Of a stretch of DNA of 50,550 nucleotides, positions 20,374 to 32,098 are shown in pieces. Position numbers and translations under genes: made by a program. Under the pieces are notes generated by a model. The model searched no databases, was not told where the DNA came from, and worked only from the letters and a program-made list of their open reading frames with translations. Within the stretch, counting starts at the first letter, position 1. Every line of letters begins with the position of its first letter. The stretch spans positions 1 to 50,550 of the forward strand of contig JADGJA010000069.1 of assembly GCA_027596035.1 (NCBI GenBank). Direction: 5' to 3'. The stretch is from Thoreauomyces humboldtii. Lineage: Eukaryota; Chytridiomycota; Chytridiomycetes; Spizellomycetales; Powellomycetaceae.

Positions 20374-23300
20374 ATGAACAAGATCGATCCAATAGGCAGT
20401 GGAGGGGAGCCCACCACCCCTCGTGTCATGCGCACCGCTCAGAGAAGCTCATGGTCGGTGTCGTCCCTCACTATGCGGCTGCAGAGTCATGACCGTCGTT
20501 GACGTCTCTTTGTTCTTACTCTTCTGAATCCATTAGGGATCACAACGTCCCATTGTCATCATGGGGGCAACATTCGGTCTGCGAGTCGCCACCGAAAATG
20601 CAGCAGGGCGGGATGTTCGCTTCTGGGATGGTCTTTCCAGAGTATTCGAGCCAAGTCCTGGAGAGCGGAAAGACCTGGTCGCAGTGGCTCACCATGTCCT
20701 TTGCCAACCCGGAACACGAGCGGGAATATAAGAAGTGGTCGTGGGAGAAGAACAGACGACGGTGGATCCTCATGAGCATGGCGCTCATGGGCTGGACAAT
20801 GCTGCTCTACGTGCAGTACATTGTCATTGGACTGGTCTCCCAGAGCAGAGGCTGCAACTCGTTCACGACCGCTTACTGTCCCGATGAGACGGACATCCCA
20901 AGCATGCGGTAAGGAGACGTTACGCTGGCGTCCCTGGCCCTCATCCAATCGTGCCCCTGATCTTGTTAGAATGTTTCGCAGATATATCTGGAAGTGGGAT
21001 GTCGGTTTCCTCTTCGTGGGCGGCATCCTGCCTTTCGCCATTATCCTCATGGCTTACATCCGAATGTCTCGAGAAACCATGAGTTACTGGGCCGGTCCTC
21101 TGTTCACGTTCTTTGTCGGCGGAGCCGTGAACCTGAACGTCCGTGAGTATCGGCAGCTGGTCTTGAGAGCAGTCGGAAACGCCAGTGATTGAGAGCAAGT
21201 TCTCAACCTCGATTTTTTCTTTTGCCATGAAGTTGTTCGAACCCGGGTAGTAGATCCGGACGGTGATTTCTGGAACTTCGGTCTCCTCAATCTCGTCGCC
21301 ATTATCATCATTCCGATTCTCGCGAACCTGCCGTCTTTCCTGACAATGCTATTCGTCATGTCTAACCTTATCATAATGATCGCTCTCAACACGGGGCGGT
21401 TCAACACGAGGAAATCGCTGGCTGGTCCAGCCGTCCTTACCTACGTCTGTCTCAGCGCTGTGACGACCATAATAGCCACCCGATTGCTCGAGGTCATCGA
21501 GCGAGATCAGTTCGCCGTCACATACGGAATGAACCGCATCAATCGTGGACTACGAGATCGATTGCAGGGGTTGCAACGGCAGCTCAGCAGTCAGGCAGCC
21601 GATTTTGACAGCCCGCTCGAAAAGAGCATCGCGACAGTCAAAAGCATCATGGCGAATCCTGTCACGGATCGAAATACATTCGAGCACCTGGAGAAAGTGC
21701 TCGGCTGGTTGAGCAATAGCGACAAGCTCTTCACGCCGGCGTTGGAGAATCAGCTGCACGCCGGCGTGGCGGGTGTCGATGAAGAGCAGGAGGTACGTGG
21801 ACCTGGCGCCATATGTCAGATTTTGCAACCGGCTCACCAGACTTTTACGTCTAGCTGTGGCTTTTGAATCTGCTGGCAGGTCCAAACCGCGGTGTGCACC
21901 GAAATCTTTTGGAAAAGATTCGGGCAACTCGATCTCGGTCTTCTTCTGGACGGGAATCCCATGCTTCGGGGGCGGCCGGTAAAGGCTTCTTCGAACGACC
22001 GGATCAACCAGAGAGTGAGATGGACATGCTCTTCCGACCAAAGAAACCCGTGGGACTGCGGTTGGACATTGAGACGGGAGGATTGCCCTCACTGACTGGC
22101 CCGGGGTCGCCAAGCAGTCCGAGGACCGCGGCGGCACGCCGATTCCGGAAGCGACACGAAGAGCTGCACAGGGTCTCATCGGACAGCATACAGAGCGGAT
22201 ATGGGCATAGCCCGCACGCGAAGAAGAAAGACGGGCGGGTACTACCCATGCTGAGCGAGGATTTGACTCGCATCAGGCCGTTGCTGGATGGTCTTGACAA
22301 TTGGACGTGGTCGATCTTTGACTTGGAGGCTGTCCTGGGGGGTAGAACGCTCTCAACCATGGCCCTGCATCTGCTTAGCTCGAGTGGGTTGACGGATCGT
22401 CTACGGATACCTCAGGGCAAGCTCACGGGATTTCTACGGAAAGTCGAGGGTTTATACAACGCGGAAGTGCCATGTGAGCTTCTTACCGACACGCTATAGA
22501 TTGAGGCGCCCGGAGACTCATATGGTTTGCTTGTCAGATCACAACGCCACACATGCGGCGGACGTATTGCAGGCGATACAATGTTTCGTCAAAGCGAGTC
22601 GCTTGCCCTTGACAGATCTAGAGATGTTTGCAGTGTATATAGCCGCAGCCATTCATGGTACGTGATCTGTAACAATAGCCCCGCAAACGACCGGGTATCT
22701 GAAAGACTGACACTGAGATGAATTTTCCCACAGATCTCGATCATCCAGGACTAAACAACAAATTCCTCGTCGAGACTCATGATCCAAAAGCAATTCTTTA
22801 CAATGATCGGTCGGTCTTGGAGAATCACCACTTGGCGACAGCCTTCACCGTGATGATGCGCGACGACACAAATATCCTCGAAAACATGGACCACGACGAC
22901 TCCCATCGGTTTCGGGAGCTCGTGATAGGAATGGTGATGGCAACCGACATCTCTGAACATTTCACCACGCTCTCCTTGTTCAAGAATAAAGTATTTCCAT
23001 TCGACATCGTCAGATTTGAGCGTTCTCGCACCAGCTGACACCTCCTTCGTCTGTTCAGACATCGGGCACGTCTCCTTTCGATCCTACAAACAACGCAGGG
23101 GACCGTTTTGCGCTGTTCCAGATGTTCATCAAGTGCGCCGACGTGTCGAATTTGTCGCGCGAGTGGAACGTGTATGCGACATGGCTGGAGCGTCTGCAGC
23201 GCGAGTTCATGGCTCAGGGAGACGAAGAGAAACGAAGAGACATTCCTGTCAGTCCCTTCATGGATCGAGAAAACGTCAACATCGCAGCGAGTCAGCTTGG

Positions 23301-23578
23301 TTTCATCGATTTCATCTGCCAGCCAAGTGAGTTTCCATCCTACGACCCCTGTCCAATTTGCTTGTATGCGGTGCGCTGACATGCTCTCTCCGTTTACAGT
23401 GATCGAGGTGCTGGTCAAAGTGGTGACGCTGCCGCCAATGCTAGAGATTCTATCACAGAACAAGGACGTGCTTCTCCTAGAGCGAGACAAGGATGCGAAA
23501 AAGAAACTGCACAAGTCGCGAGCTAGTCTCGGGGGGACTGCCGGTTGGGGCTCGTCGACTAGTCAGGATGACCGATGA
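20374..23578 (+). CDS. Membrane-anchored class I cyclic nucleotide phosphodiesterase
   Basis: Predicted 875 aa in nine exons (20374-20453, 20537-20908, 20970-21142, 21233-21792, 21855-22473, 22538-22657, 22734-22990, 23059-23326, 23400-23578). The catalytic PDEase_I domain fills the C-terminal third: HNATHAADV at about 603 and the metal-binding signature HDLDHPGLNNKF at about 640 (each restored across an intron), later CADVSNLSREW and FMDRENVNIAASQLGFIDF. Unlike soluble Pde2 enzymes, residues 100-295 hold five or six hydrophobic spans (for example LFVGGILPFAIILMAYI and VAIIIIPILANLPSFLTMLF). A coiled linker and a disordered Ser/Arg-rich stretch follow. It would hydrolyse cAMP and/or cGMP at a membrane. 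The first intron uses a weak GTCGGT donor; otherwise the start is the ATG at 20598, giving 828 aa. Confidence 0.9.
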
Positions 23579-23980
23579 TGACCTGAGACACCGAGTGGAT
23601 ACACTGTATATACATGTACTTAATTAAGATCCGCAGGCGCTCCAATGCCTGCTCCACTTTGAGAAGTTGCAGAAGCTGAGAAAAGCCAGGAGGTTGGCCA
23701 AAAGGGGATGAGGAGTTTGTTGAGCATCTTGTTACTGGATGAAACCGAGCTGCAACGCACGAGTTTTGCCTCATTCGGAAGCCAAGGGCCAACGATACAT
23801 AAAAATATTCAGATTCTGGAAAAAGAAGCTTCACATACAGCTACATGCACAAGTGAGTGCTACGCAAATCCGGCAGAGGTCCGCCATTTGAGAGACGGGC
23901 CAAAGCGTCCGCTATAAAAGTGGAAGTATAAAACATGAAAAAGGAGAACGTCAAAGTGGGGATTTGATGTGAGGGCATCT
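23579..23980. other. Convergent 3' intergenic region
   Basis: 402 bp between the stops of the phosphodiesterase and Dnmt5 genes. It is AT-richer than coding sequence and shows no supported gene. Confidence 0.5.
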
Positions 23981-26900
23981 TCACGAGAGGACAGTTCTTT
24001 CTCTCTGTTCGTAGATCTGAGTGTCCATGGTGTCCTCCGAGAGGAACCGGTGGATGTGAACTATCTTCTTCTGTCCGTATCGTCTGACGCGACCGATGGC
24101 TTGCACCTCGGCGGCGGTGTACTCCTGCTGTGATTCCGCCAGTAAAGGTGAGAGGAAGACGACGTGATTGGCGACCGTGAGGTTGGCTCCCGATGCCGAC
24201 TCGCTCATGACGTTGAGAAGGAGGACGCGAGGCACATTGTTGCCGCTTGAGTTGAGATCTCCCTGGAAGGTCGCAAGGGCCGTTGACTGCTGGGCCGTCG
24301 ATCCGATAACTTGGAGGAAACTGATCTTGGCGCTTTCAAGAGCACCTGCCACGCGAGTCATCAGGTCGTCGAACTGGACAAAGACCAGCACGCGGTCATC
24401 GGTGGGAAGTCCCTCGATCAGAGCGACGAGGTCCGACAGCTTTTTGCCATGAGGGGAGAGCGTTCCGTCCGTATCGACTCCGATAACGTTGGCGAGAACG
24501 ACCGACGTAGTCCGTGCTGGGGCGTCGCATCCAGTAAGAGCGCAACGCTGGTTGGCCGCTTCCTCCATCAGGCAGGCTGAGCATCCCGTGTGACCGCAGC
24601 ACGAGAGGACGGCCAGTTCGGCATGAGGAACAGGTCCCTCACGAGTGCAGTCGGGACCAGGACAAGTGAGGGAGGCAGGGTCACGGCCATCGAGTCGGGC
24701 TTGTTGGAGGTCGCGAACGAGGGTGAAGTAACGAAGGGATCGGACGCGACCCGTGAGCTCCTTGACTTGGCGGCGGAGGTTATGAACGGTCTCCCGAAGT
24801 TCCCACACATCGTCCGCGAGAGTTGTCTTCTTCTTGGCCTTGACGGGTTCGCCGTCGTCAATTTCCTCGAGCTCCTCCTCCTCGTCGTCTGTCCCGACTG
24901 CACTATCTTCGCTGTCGCTATTCTTTGCTGGCTTCTTCTTGGCGGCAGCTTTACCCTTGCCCTTGGCAGCGGGTTTGGCCTTGGGCTTGCCTTTTGCCGT
25001 TCCTGCCGAGGACATCTTATCATAGAAGCTCTTTATTTGGCTTTTGACGGCGCTCGCCGAGGACGAGCCACCCTTGCCCATAGCAACGCCAGCCTCCTCC
25101 AAGAGGCTTTGAAAGATCTCAACAGCTTCGGGGTCTCCAACGTCCTGACCTTTGATCCACCGACCCTGCCACTCGGAAAGGAAGTCAGGTCCCTCCCTGA
25201 AGGCTCCTCGGGAAGCCAGCGACTTGTGGGTCCGGTTTGCTTCAATGAGGCAGGCCAGGAGTGCCTCCCGGCATTCTTCCAGCTGAGCCTTGCGTTCTGC
25301 CACGATGACCTCGCACGCCTCTCGGGCGTCTGCAGTGACAGGAGCGAGCTTGGACGATAAGGATACCTTGCCCTTCTTGTCCAAGGCGGCCTCGACGTGG
25401 AGATCAAAGTGCGAGCAGCGTTTCAGAAGAGCCTCCTCGGCCGTCTTGGACGATCCCATGGCCTCTCGAAGTCTACGTTCCTTGTCCCCGTGCGTCTTGA
25501 GCGTCCGTCTGGTGTCCATCTCCATGGCTTGGAGATGGTGCTCGAGTTCGAGATAGATGGCTCGCTCGGCGGCAGGGAGCACGACCCGGTGCTCGTGTTC
25601 GACTGCGGGAATCTCATCAATCTCTGCAATGTTTTGCCTCACAAACTGATCGAGGAAGATCTGCGCTACCTCGTGGCGACGGGCATGCCACGCGGGAGAT
25701 CTGATCTCACGGAAAGACAAGAAAGTCTCAGTCGAGGTGGCCTGCGCAGCGTTCTCTTCCTTCTTCGTGGCAGGATGCTCGTCGATACCGAGGTTGATGC
25801 CAAGGAAAGCCGCGATGCCCTTGATCTGACCAAAATGCTCGTGCGGTGGAGTGCCCGAGAGGATCCACTTGAAGTCCGCAGACTGGTGGGTGAGCGACGC
25901 GTGAATTCGTCCCTCAAGGTAAGTGAACTCGTCCATAACAAGACGGCGGAAATGGAACATCTCAAGATTCGGATGCTTCATCTGCGTCCACTTAGCCTTG
26001 ACGGGCCTGCTTCTGAGCTCCCAAGGATCGAAGTCGGCTTTACTGAGGGGCTTCTCAACCTTAATGGCCTTAGCCTTGTCTACCGGCTTCTTTGCAGCCG
26101 GCTTCTTTGCAACCGGCTTCTTTGAAATTGAGACAGCCTTCGACTTGCTTTTGGCTGGGCCCTTGCCCTTGAGGTCCACAGCCGGCGACTTGGACTTCAT
26201 TCTTTTCGGGGCATTCTTCTCGTCGTGCCAATCGGCAATAAGCTCAGGTAGGTGAGCGACGCAGGCTATGGGCTCCCAGGTGGCGTCGTCGATCGGATAA
26301 CCCTTCCATTTGATAAAATAAACGGGTCCGCGCTCGTCCGTACCGTCGTCAAGGATTTTCTCCACCTCATACTCGTCATCCGCGGCATCTGCATCTCCGG
26401 CGTCCGGGTCGTAGTCCTCCTCGGACGCCGCCTCGGGCGTCTCAAGTTCGTCCTCGTCCTCCGAGATGACAATACGCTTTTTGATTGTCCGTTTGGGTCG
26501 TTCGGCCGGTGCTTTGCGTTTACTTCCGGATGCCACCTCGACGGCGTCGTCGTCGTCGTCGTCAGAAGACTCGCCATCCTCGCTGTCCTGCAGAGACGGT
26601 TCGTCTACCTCCATGGGATCATCGACATTTTCAGCATGCTCCTTGGCGCTCTTCCTCTTGGATGGTTGCAGGATGTCCGTCTCGACATGCTGCCTACCGA
26701 TCTGGACGTTATCCCAAACGCGATCGACAGCATCCGGGATCCCGCTTGTGAGGAGTTCGATCTGCTTCCTGAGCTTGGCAAGAACCGCTTCGTATTTCAG
26801 CAGGAATCGCCTCCCCGCAACGTTGGAACTGGTAGTAGGTAGGTCTCCGCCAGAGAAGGCCGCCAAGCGGTCCCAGTAGTTGTTACTCGTAAGCATGCGG

Positions 26901-29900
26901 GACGACACCACAATGATGTCGGCGTCCAGGAAGTCCTGAATGGTCAGCTTGTTCAGTCCAGCAATGTTCTCGATGGTCAGGGTTTTAAAGTGAGATCCTG
27001 TGAACTTCCTGATCTCGGAGGGCCACTGCTTGCAAAGATGGGCCGGCACGACGATTAGGGTAGCCTTGAGGGAGATGAGACCCGGGTGGGACGGGAGGGG
27101 ATTCGCCGGTGGCGCACAGTCAATGAGACCGAGGGTGATAGCTGTCTTGCCGTAACCAACCTGATCGGCTAAGACACCGCCACGGAAATTGACTTCGCGC
27201 TCGGCCCTGGCCTCGACACGCCAACGCAGAGGTTCGAGCACTGACTCGGCGACTTCTTCTTCGACAAAAGCTGGCACGTCATCTTTCTCCTGGGCGAGCA
27301 TCCAGGTCAAAGATCGGAGCTGTTCGGGCCGCAAGGGAAAGTTGCGGAAATGTGGGGGTTGAGCGTTGGGGAGATCCTTCTTGTTACTAGAAAAGGTAAG
27401 CGGGGGCAAAGGAGGTGGAAGCTCGTTCGAGGTCAGCCGCCACGCGATAGTAGCCGGGTTAGGACGATCATTGTCAGTGCGGAGGTTGGCAAGGGCGCGA
27501 TGGGCCAGCGTAGCTACGTTAACGCCGATGCGGACGCGACCTGTGGTACGGTCTTCGCAGTTGAGCTGAGCAACGAAGGGCTGAGGACGGTGTTTCAGAG
27601 CCTGCTCGTACGGTCCCGCCTGGGTTGGGTCCTCCACGGGTTGAACACGTTTCTTGCCGTCAACTTGCCATCTGATAGCAGGTGGTGTAGGTGCACATGC
27701 CTCGCATCGGAATGTTCGAGGGACCTCTCCCATGTCCATCCACTCATGGAGTGCAGTAAAGCCGGGAAGCCTTTCAGTGATCCAAGCTAGCTCCTTGAAA
27801 GTCTTGCGACCCTTCTGCAGAAGTTCGATGTCTCGCCACTCTCCGTCGGACGGCCAGATAGGGTCGACGTGTGCGAGCGAAACGCTGCAGGCCATGAGCA
27901 TGGTAGCGCTGTCACACGTATGCATGTCCACAGAAAGTGGAGCAGCTGGAAGTGCGTATACTGCATCAGGAGTGGCAGGGACGGCAAAGGCGAGCGACGT
28001 GCCTGGCATCTTTCGTACGGGTGCATAGCACCTGACCTTCTGAGGACCTATCTTCTCGCTCGGTCGCCAGGAAGCATCGAGCCGAGCCGTCATAACGCGG
28101 ACTTCTTCATATGCGAGCGAACGCGCGTTTGTAGAAAAAACAAACGGGTCTTCGTCGGGCTTGCCCGCGCGTGTAGGGTCTAGGAAAAAGAGTAGCGGAT
28201 GTCTCGCTGCTTTACCGTCGGCATCCACGTCATCGCCGTCTTTCTTGTGAAGGGCGCACATGGCAGTTCCGCATTTCTCGAACAGAGTGAAAGTGCCGGA
28301 AAGGTCGCGGTCCAGCCACGCTTTAGCATCTTCTGGGACATCAGAAATTGCGATGCTTGACCACCACTTCTCGTTTTCGAGTCCGCCCTGAGCGCCGATG
28401 CGAGCTTTCCAGGATGGTACCAGTTCCCCTTTGCCCGCGATGGTAAGATGGAAGACTTTCGGAATAGGAAGATAGATTGACCATGTCCCGTCCAAGAAAC
28501 CAGTAGCATTGGGACTCAAAGTCATGCGGGCAACGGGTCGCGAGAATTGATCGCGGAGCGTACTGCTCGCGATGTCGGTAGATGGCGCAGCAACGTAAAG
28601 GAGCCACTCGGGCTCGACGGGGTCAATACGGAGCTCCAGCTTGGCGTTGGGGGCCTCGTAGATCGCCATCCAGATGTCTTGCCGTTTCAAGACGCGGAAC
28701 CGGAATTCGGAACCATTGATAGCAGCTACCGTTGCTTCGCGCCACAAGGGCCAAGCTACGGCATCCGTGTCCAGTCCGATACTCGCAACGGAGGCATCGA
28801 GCATGTCGCGCGAGAATCCGTGAAGGCAGAGACGCATGGGAAGGACCCCCTTGAGAGTGTCCTCAAAATCAGCCGGAGAGATACGTGATCCCTGCAAAGG
28901 TACGTAATTGTGCTTTGGTCGTTTTCCGCACTTTTCACAGGATGTAACTTGACAGTCCAGGCACACGCGGATGGGAGCTAAAGCAATGGCATCTCGACCT
29001 TCACATCCGCAAAGACGAGCGCTGCGCTTAGCATCGGCAAGGACAGCAGCGATAGTGCCAACCGGGCGACAGGATCCGAGATCGTATGTGCTGGATTCAA
29101 GTTGATCTTCACCAACCACTCTAGTCACTGAGAGCGAATCCATATTGCTTTCTTCCGTGGGCTCCGAAGAGCTAGGACCTTCTTTCAAAGTCTTCATGGC
29201 AACCACCAGTGCGGAGAGCATGCAAGTGCCGACAACTGTGGTTGACATGGCATTGCCAGCAAGATCGGCAAGCTGATCCATCGACTCACGTGTCAACAGC
29301 AGCTCATCGATAGGCAAACCTTGAAGAGACAATGCCTCCAGACCTGAAGAAATACAAGAAGCGGATGAGGAATCTCTTCGATGTTTCCATTCAGAAAAAC
29401 GAGCAGAACCACGTACCAATAAGGGGCCCGCCGCGGTTAGTGATGTATGGGATCATGGCAGGTGTAAGACACGGGCTGATTCCGAAGTTGTTACTTCCAG
29501 GGTTTCGATCAACGTTCTGGCTGAGGTTCCAGACAAGGGTCTTGAAGGATGCATCCGTATTGTCCTGAACGGCAAGACGGATGTATGCAATGTCCATGAG
29601 ATCCAAGACACGGTCCGTCTGGGTCCTACCCCACTCCTGCCACGATGACTGGAGTAGCGTGCAAACACCTCCGTCCTGCCATTCCGTGAGGGGCCTGAGC
29701 TGACCGAGCTTCTCTTCGTCACGAGCCTTCCTGTGTCGAGCTTCGCAACGATTCCAGTCGAGACGTCCTCGTCGGGAGTTCCCATCGGCTTTCACCAGAG
29801 CGGCACGGGCTTCCTGCACCCGTGGATCGTCCTCTTGAAGGAGTAAGGCTTCAACAGGGACGGTAGCGGGCCGTGTCAAAGATCTGACCGTGTTTAGCCA

Positions 29901-31026
29901 TATCGCAGGGTACGACGGCTCGCTGAGCTCTTCCGCCGTAGCAAACAGGTAGCCGCGATTTCGGGTGCACGGGATGTAATAGTGCTTAGTGTCCAAGCTG
30001 GCATGCTGAACTCTTTAGCAATCAAAGTTTGCAAGTGTCAGAGTCATTCTTGACGACCCCTGATTCCGTCAATATTGTTAGTCCGTACCTATACTTGACC
30101 TTCTCGACAGCCGGTTGCACCGACCCGTCCCAGTCCGCTCCTTGAACGTTCTCTAAAATTACAATCGAGGGTCGATGCTTCGCGACCCATGCAAGCATGC
30201 CTCGGAAGGTTTTGCCCGATTCGCCCCCTTCCGTTAGTGTTTTCTTCTTATTGTTCAGGTTCGAGAAATCGACACACGACGTTCCAGCGATCAGCATGTC
30301 GACGTTTCCCGGTACCGGGTGCAGAGCACCGTACGCTGTGGTGGCCTCGTCGTTGCCAAGCTCGCAGACATCTCGGAACAGTAATGGTGGGGCAAAGTTG
30401 CGCTCAATATAAGCCTGCTTGAAGGGTTCGATCTCGCAGCTGAACACGTGCTCGATCTCGAGGTTGACGTTGTACTTGTCCTTGATAGCTCGAGAGATGA
30501 GGTTCAGTGCTAGAAGGGGAGACTCTGTTCCGCTGCACATTGTCGCCACACGAAGCTTTCGACCGTTGAGGCGACGAGCCACATCGGCGATCAGAGGCAT
30601 TTTCTGCACCAGGTCTGCGAACATGTCTGGAAGCTCGCTGATGGGCGAGAGCTCCTTGCGATCCGATTTGGCAATCATCTCCTTCCTGATGCCGGCGCCG
30701 TCTATGCTCGCCAGCTTCTGGAGGGAGCCTCGCTCTCCGGACGAGGACGAGGAGGACGACGTGCCCAGCTTCTGGAGGGAGCTTCGCTCTCCGGACGAGG
30801 ACCACGTGCCCACGGTGGAAGCAGCCTGAGACACGCGAGAGGGAGGTACCGACTTGGTAGGAGTGGATGGACCACTCGACTGCGGGGACGACGCTAATTT
30901 GAAGAAGCCATCGAGCTTGCCTTGCTTGGTGGAAGAAGACGGACGGCTTGTCTGCTTCTTTTTGATGAAGGGCGAATGAGTATCCTTGTCTTCGGGGTCC
31001 GACTCTACCAGGTTGCGCTTGGTCAT
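23981..31026 (-). CDS. DNMT5: Dnmt5-type DNA (cytosine-5) methyltransferase with SNF2 ATPase, RING and internal chromodomain
   Basis: Predicted 2306 aa in three exons (31026-30058, 30005-29417, 29343-23981). Order: PIP-box-like QGKLDGFF at 35-42; methyltransferase with motif I MCSGTES (about 163), motif IV region AGTSCVDFSNLN (about 249) and VILENVQG (about 290), then YYIPCTRNRGYL; a junction restoring GGPLIGLEALSLQGLP; a long middle region; SNF2 motif I DQVGYGKT (about 1247), VVPAHLCKQWPSEI, DEFT at the DExH position (about 1655), WILSGTPP; a RING-like cysteine cluster (about 2075-2130); and helicase motif VI QAIGRVRRYG (about 2263). A chromodomain (EYEVEKILDD, YFIKWKGYPIDDATWEP) sits at about 1510-1560, between ATPase motifs. 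The known Dnmt5 role is ATP-dependent maintenance of CG methylation on hemimethylated DNA. The ATG at 31026 is the first in frame. Confidence 0.93.
30712..30801. repeat. Short in-frame duplication inside DNMT5 exon 1
   Basis: Two 36-bp copies (30712-30747 and 30766-30801) with one mismatch, offset by 54 bp. They encode repeated SSGER(S/G)SLQKL units separated by a poly-Ser run in the disordered N-terminus. The offset is a multiple of three, so the frame is kept. Confidence 0.85.
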
Positions 31027-31249
31027 CGCAGCCTTCGCGATGGTACGGGGAGGGGAGGGAAGAGCCAAGCAAGTACCGAGCGATGCAGGGCACCTAGTCG
31101 AAGGGCGTTGTGCGATGCGAGATGGGTCTTCAACTTTACATGTACTATTTGCGACCGAGCCTGAAACGAGAGACGAGAGAGCTGCGGGACTGGGACTGGG
31201 GTCGTCCGATCGCGTCCGAATTGTGTCCGAATCGTCTTCGCGTAGGTGC

Positions 31250-31255
31250 TATAAA
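31250..31255 (+). promoter_or_regulatory. TATA box-like element
   Basis: TATAAA, followed 15-70 bp downstream by a strongly pyrimidine-rich stretch (cccaccccttt, ccctcactctttccctcc) of the kind found at fungal transcription starts. It points to a rightward transcript that is divergent from DNMT5. Confidence 0.4.
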
Positions 31256-31289
31256 GCCGTGCTTGGGGCTTGCCCACCCCTTTCCAATC

Positions 31290-31807
31290 TTCCCATCCCC
31301 TCACTCTTTCCCTCCTTCAACAACGACACGGACGTTACGTTGAAGGACGACTACCACCACCGCTAGAAAGCTTGAACGTGAGTATATCTTAGGAGGCATT
31401 ATGTACTTGCTTTGTACCGCTTCCTTCCGTCTTCCCCAGGGCTCCAGGACGCAGATCGACTTTCGGCCAATCTGCCAGATTGCTTTCCTTTCATCGACTC
31501 CACACAGCCAGTTCTATTTCGCACACCATGCTATGCAGTTTGTTCTGCTTGACTCTCTGATCACTGCTCTGAATCGCTCGTCGTGTTTGATCATTTCAGA
31601 TCTCAGGTGCTGCTCAAGCAAGACCTCGTTTGACGCAAGTGAACTTAACGTACGCAAGGGTTCTCACAGGCTTATGATCGTAGTAAGGTATGCACCTTCT
31701 CGTCTAAATAAAGGGAGAACCCTGAATTAAGTCTGACTGCTTCTCTTCACCTCTGCTCTTCTCCTAGCACCCTCCGCAACGCCTTGCTCAAGAAGGGCAA
31801 CGAATAG
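31290..31807 (+). CDS. Possible small spliced gene, unknown
   Basis: Downstream of the TATA-like element, several good splice signals line up: a GTGAGT donor at 31379, a CCCCAG acceptor at 31434-31439, a TTTCAG acceptor ending at about 31600, a GTACGC or GTATGC donor near 31650-31690, and a TCCTAG acceptor before 31769. The last exon would read STLRNALLKKGNE and stop at 31807. I could not find a convincing start codon or an unbroken frame through all exons. It may encode a very small protein or be a spliced non-coding RNA. The family is not recognised, and the coordinates mark the extent of the signals, not a CDS. Confidence 0.25.
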
Positions 31808-32098
31808 GAGCAAACAAGTCAGATGATTACGACGTCGCTCACCGGTTGAGCAGACAGGCTTTGCCCGCTTTCCTGTCTCTGGTCCATTCATGGTTCTCAC
31901 ATCCTCTTCCTACTCTTCGAAAGACCTCAGGTGAAAGGCCACCCAGGTAGTACTGCGGGAGCTGTTCTCTTGTAGAGCTTCGACCCAAGTGAGGCGCTTG
32001 GCTGGAAACCATCCTTTTGCTGAGAGGACTACGCGGCGAGCGACCCTCGTTTGGGAATGGCTGAGCTGTGGTCTCTGGACACAGTTGAGCATGTACGT

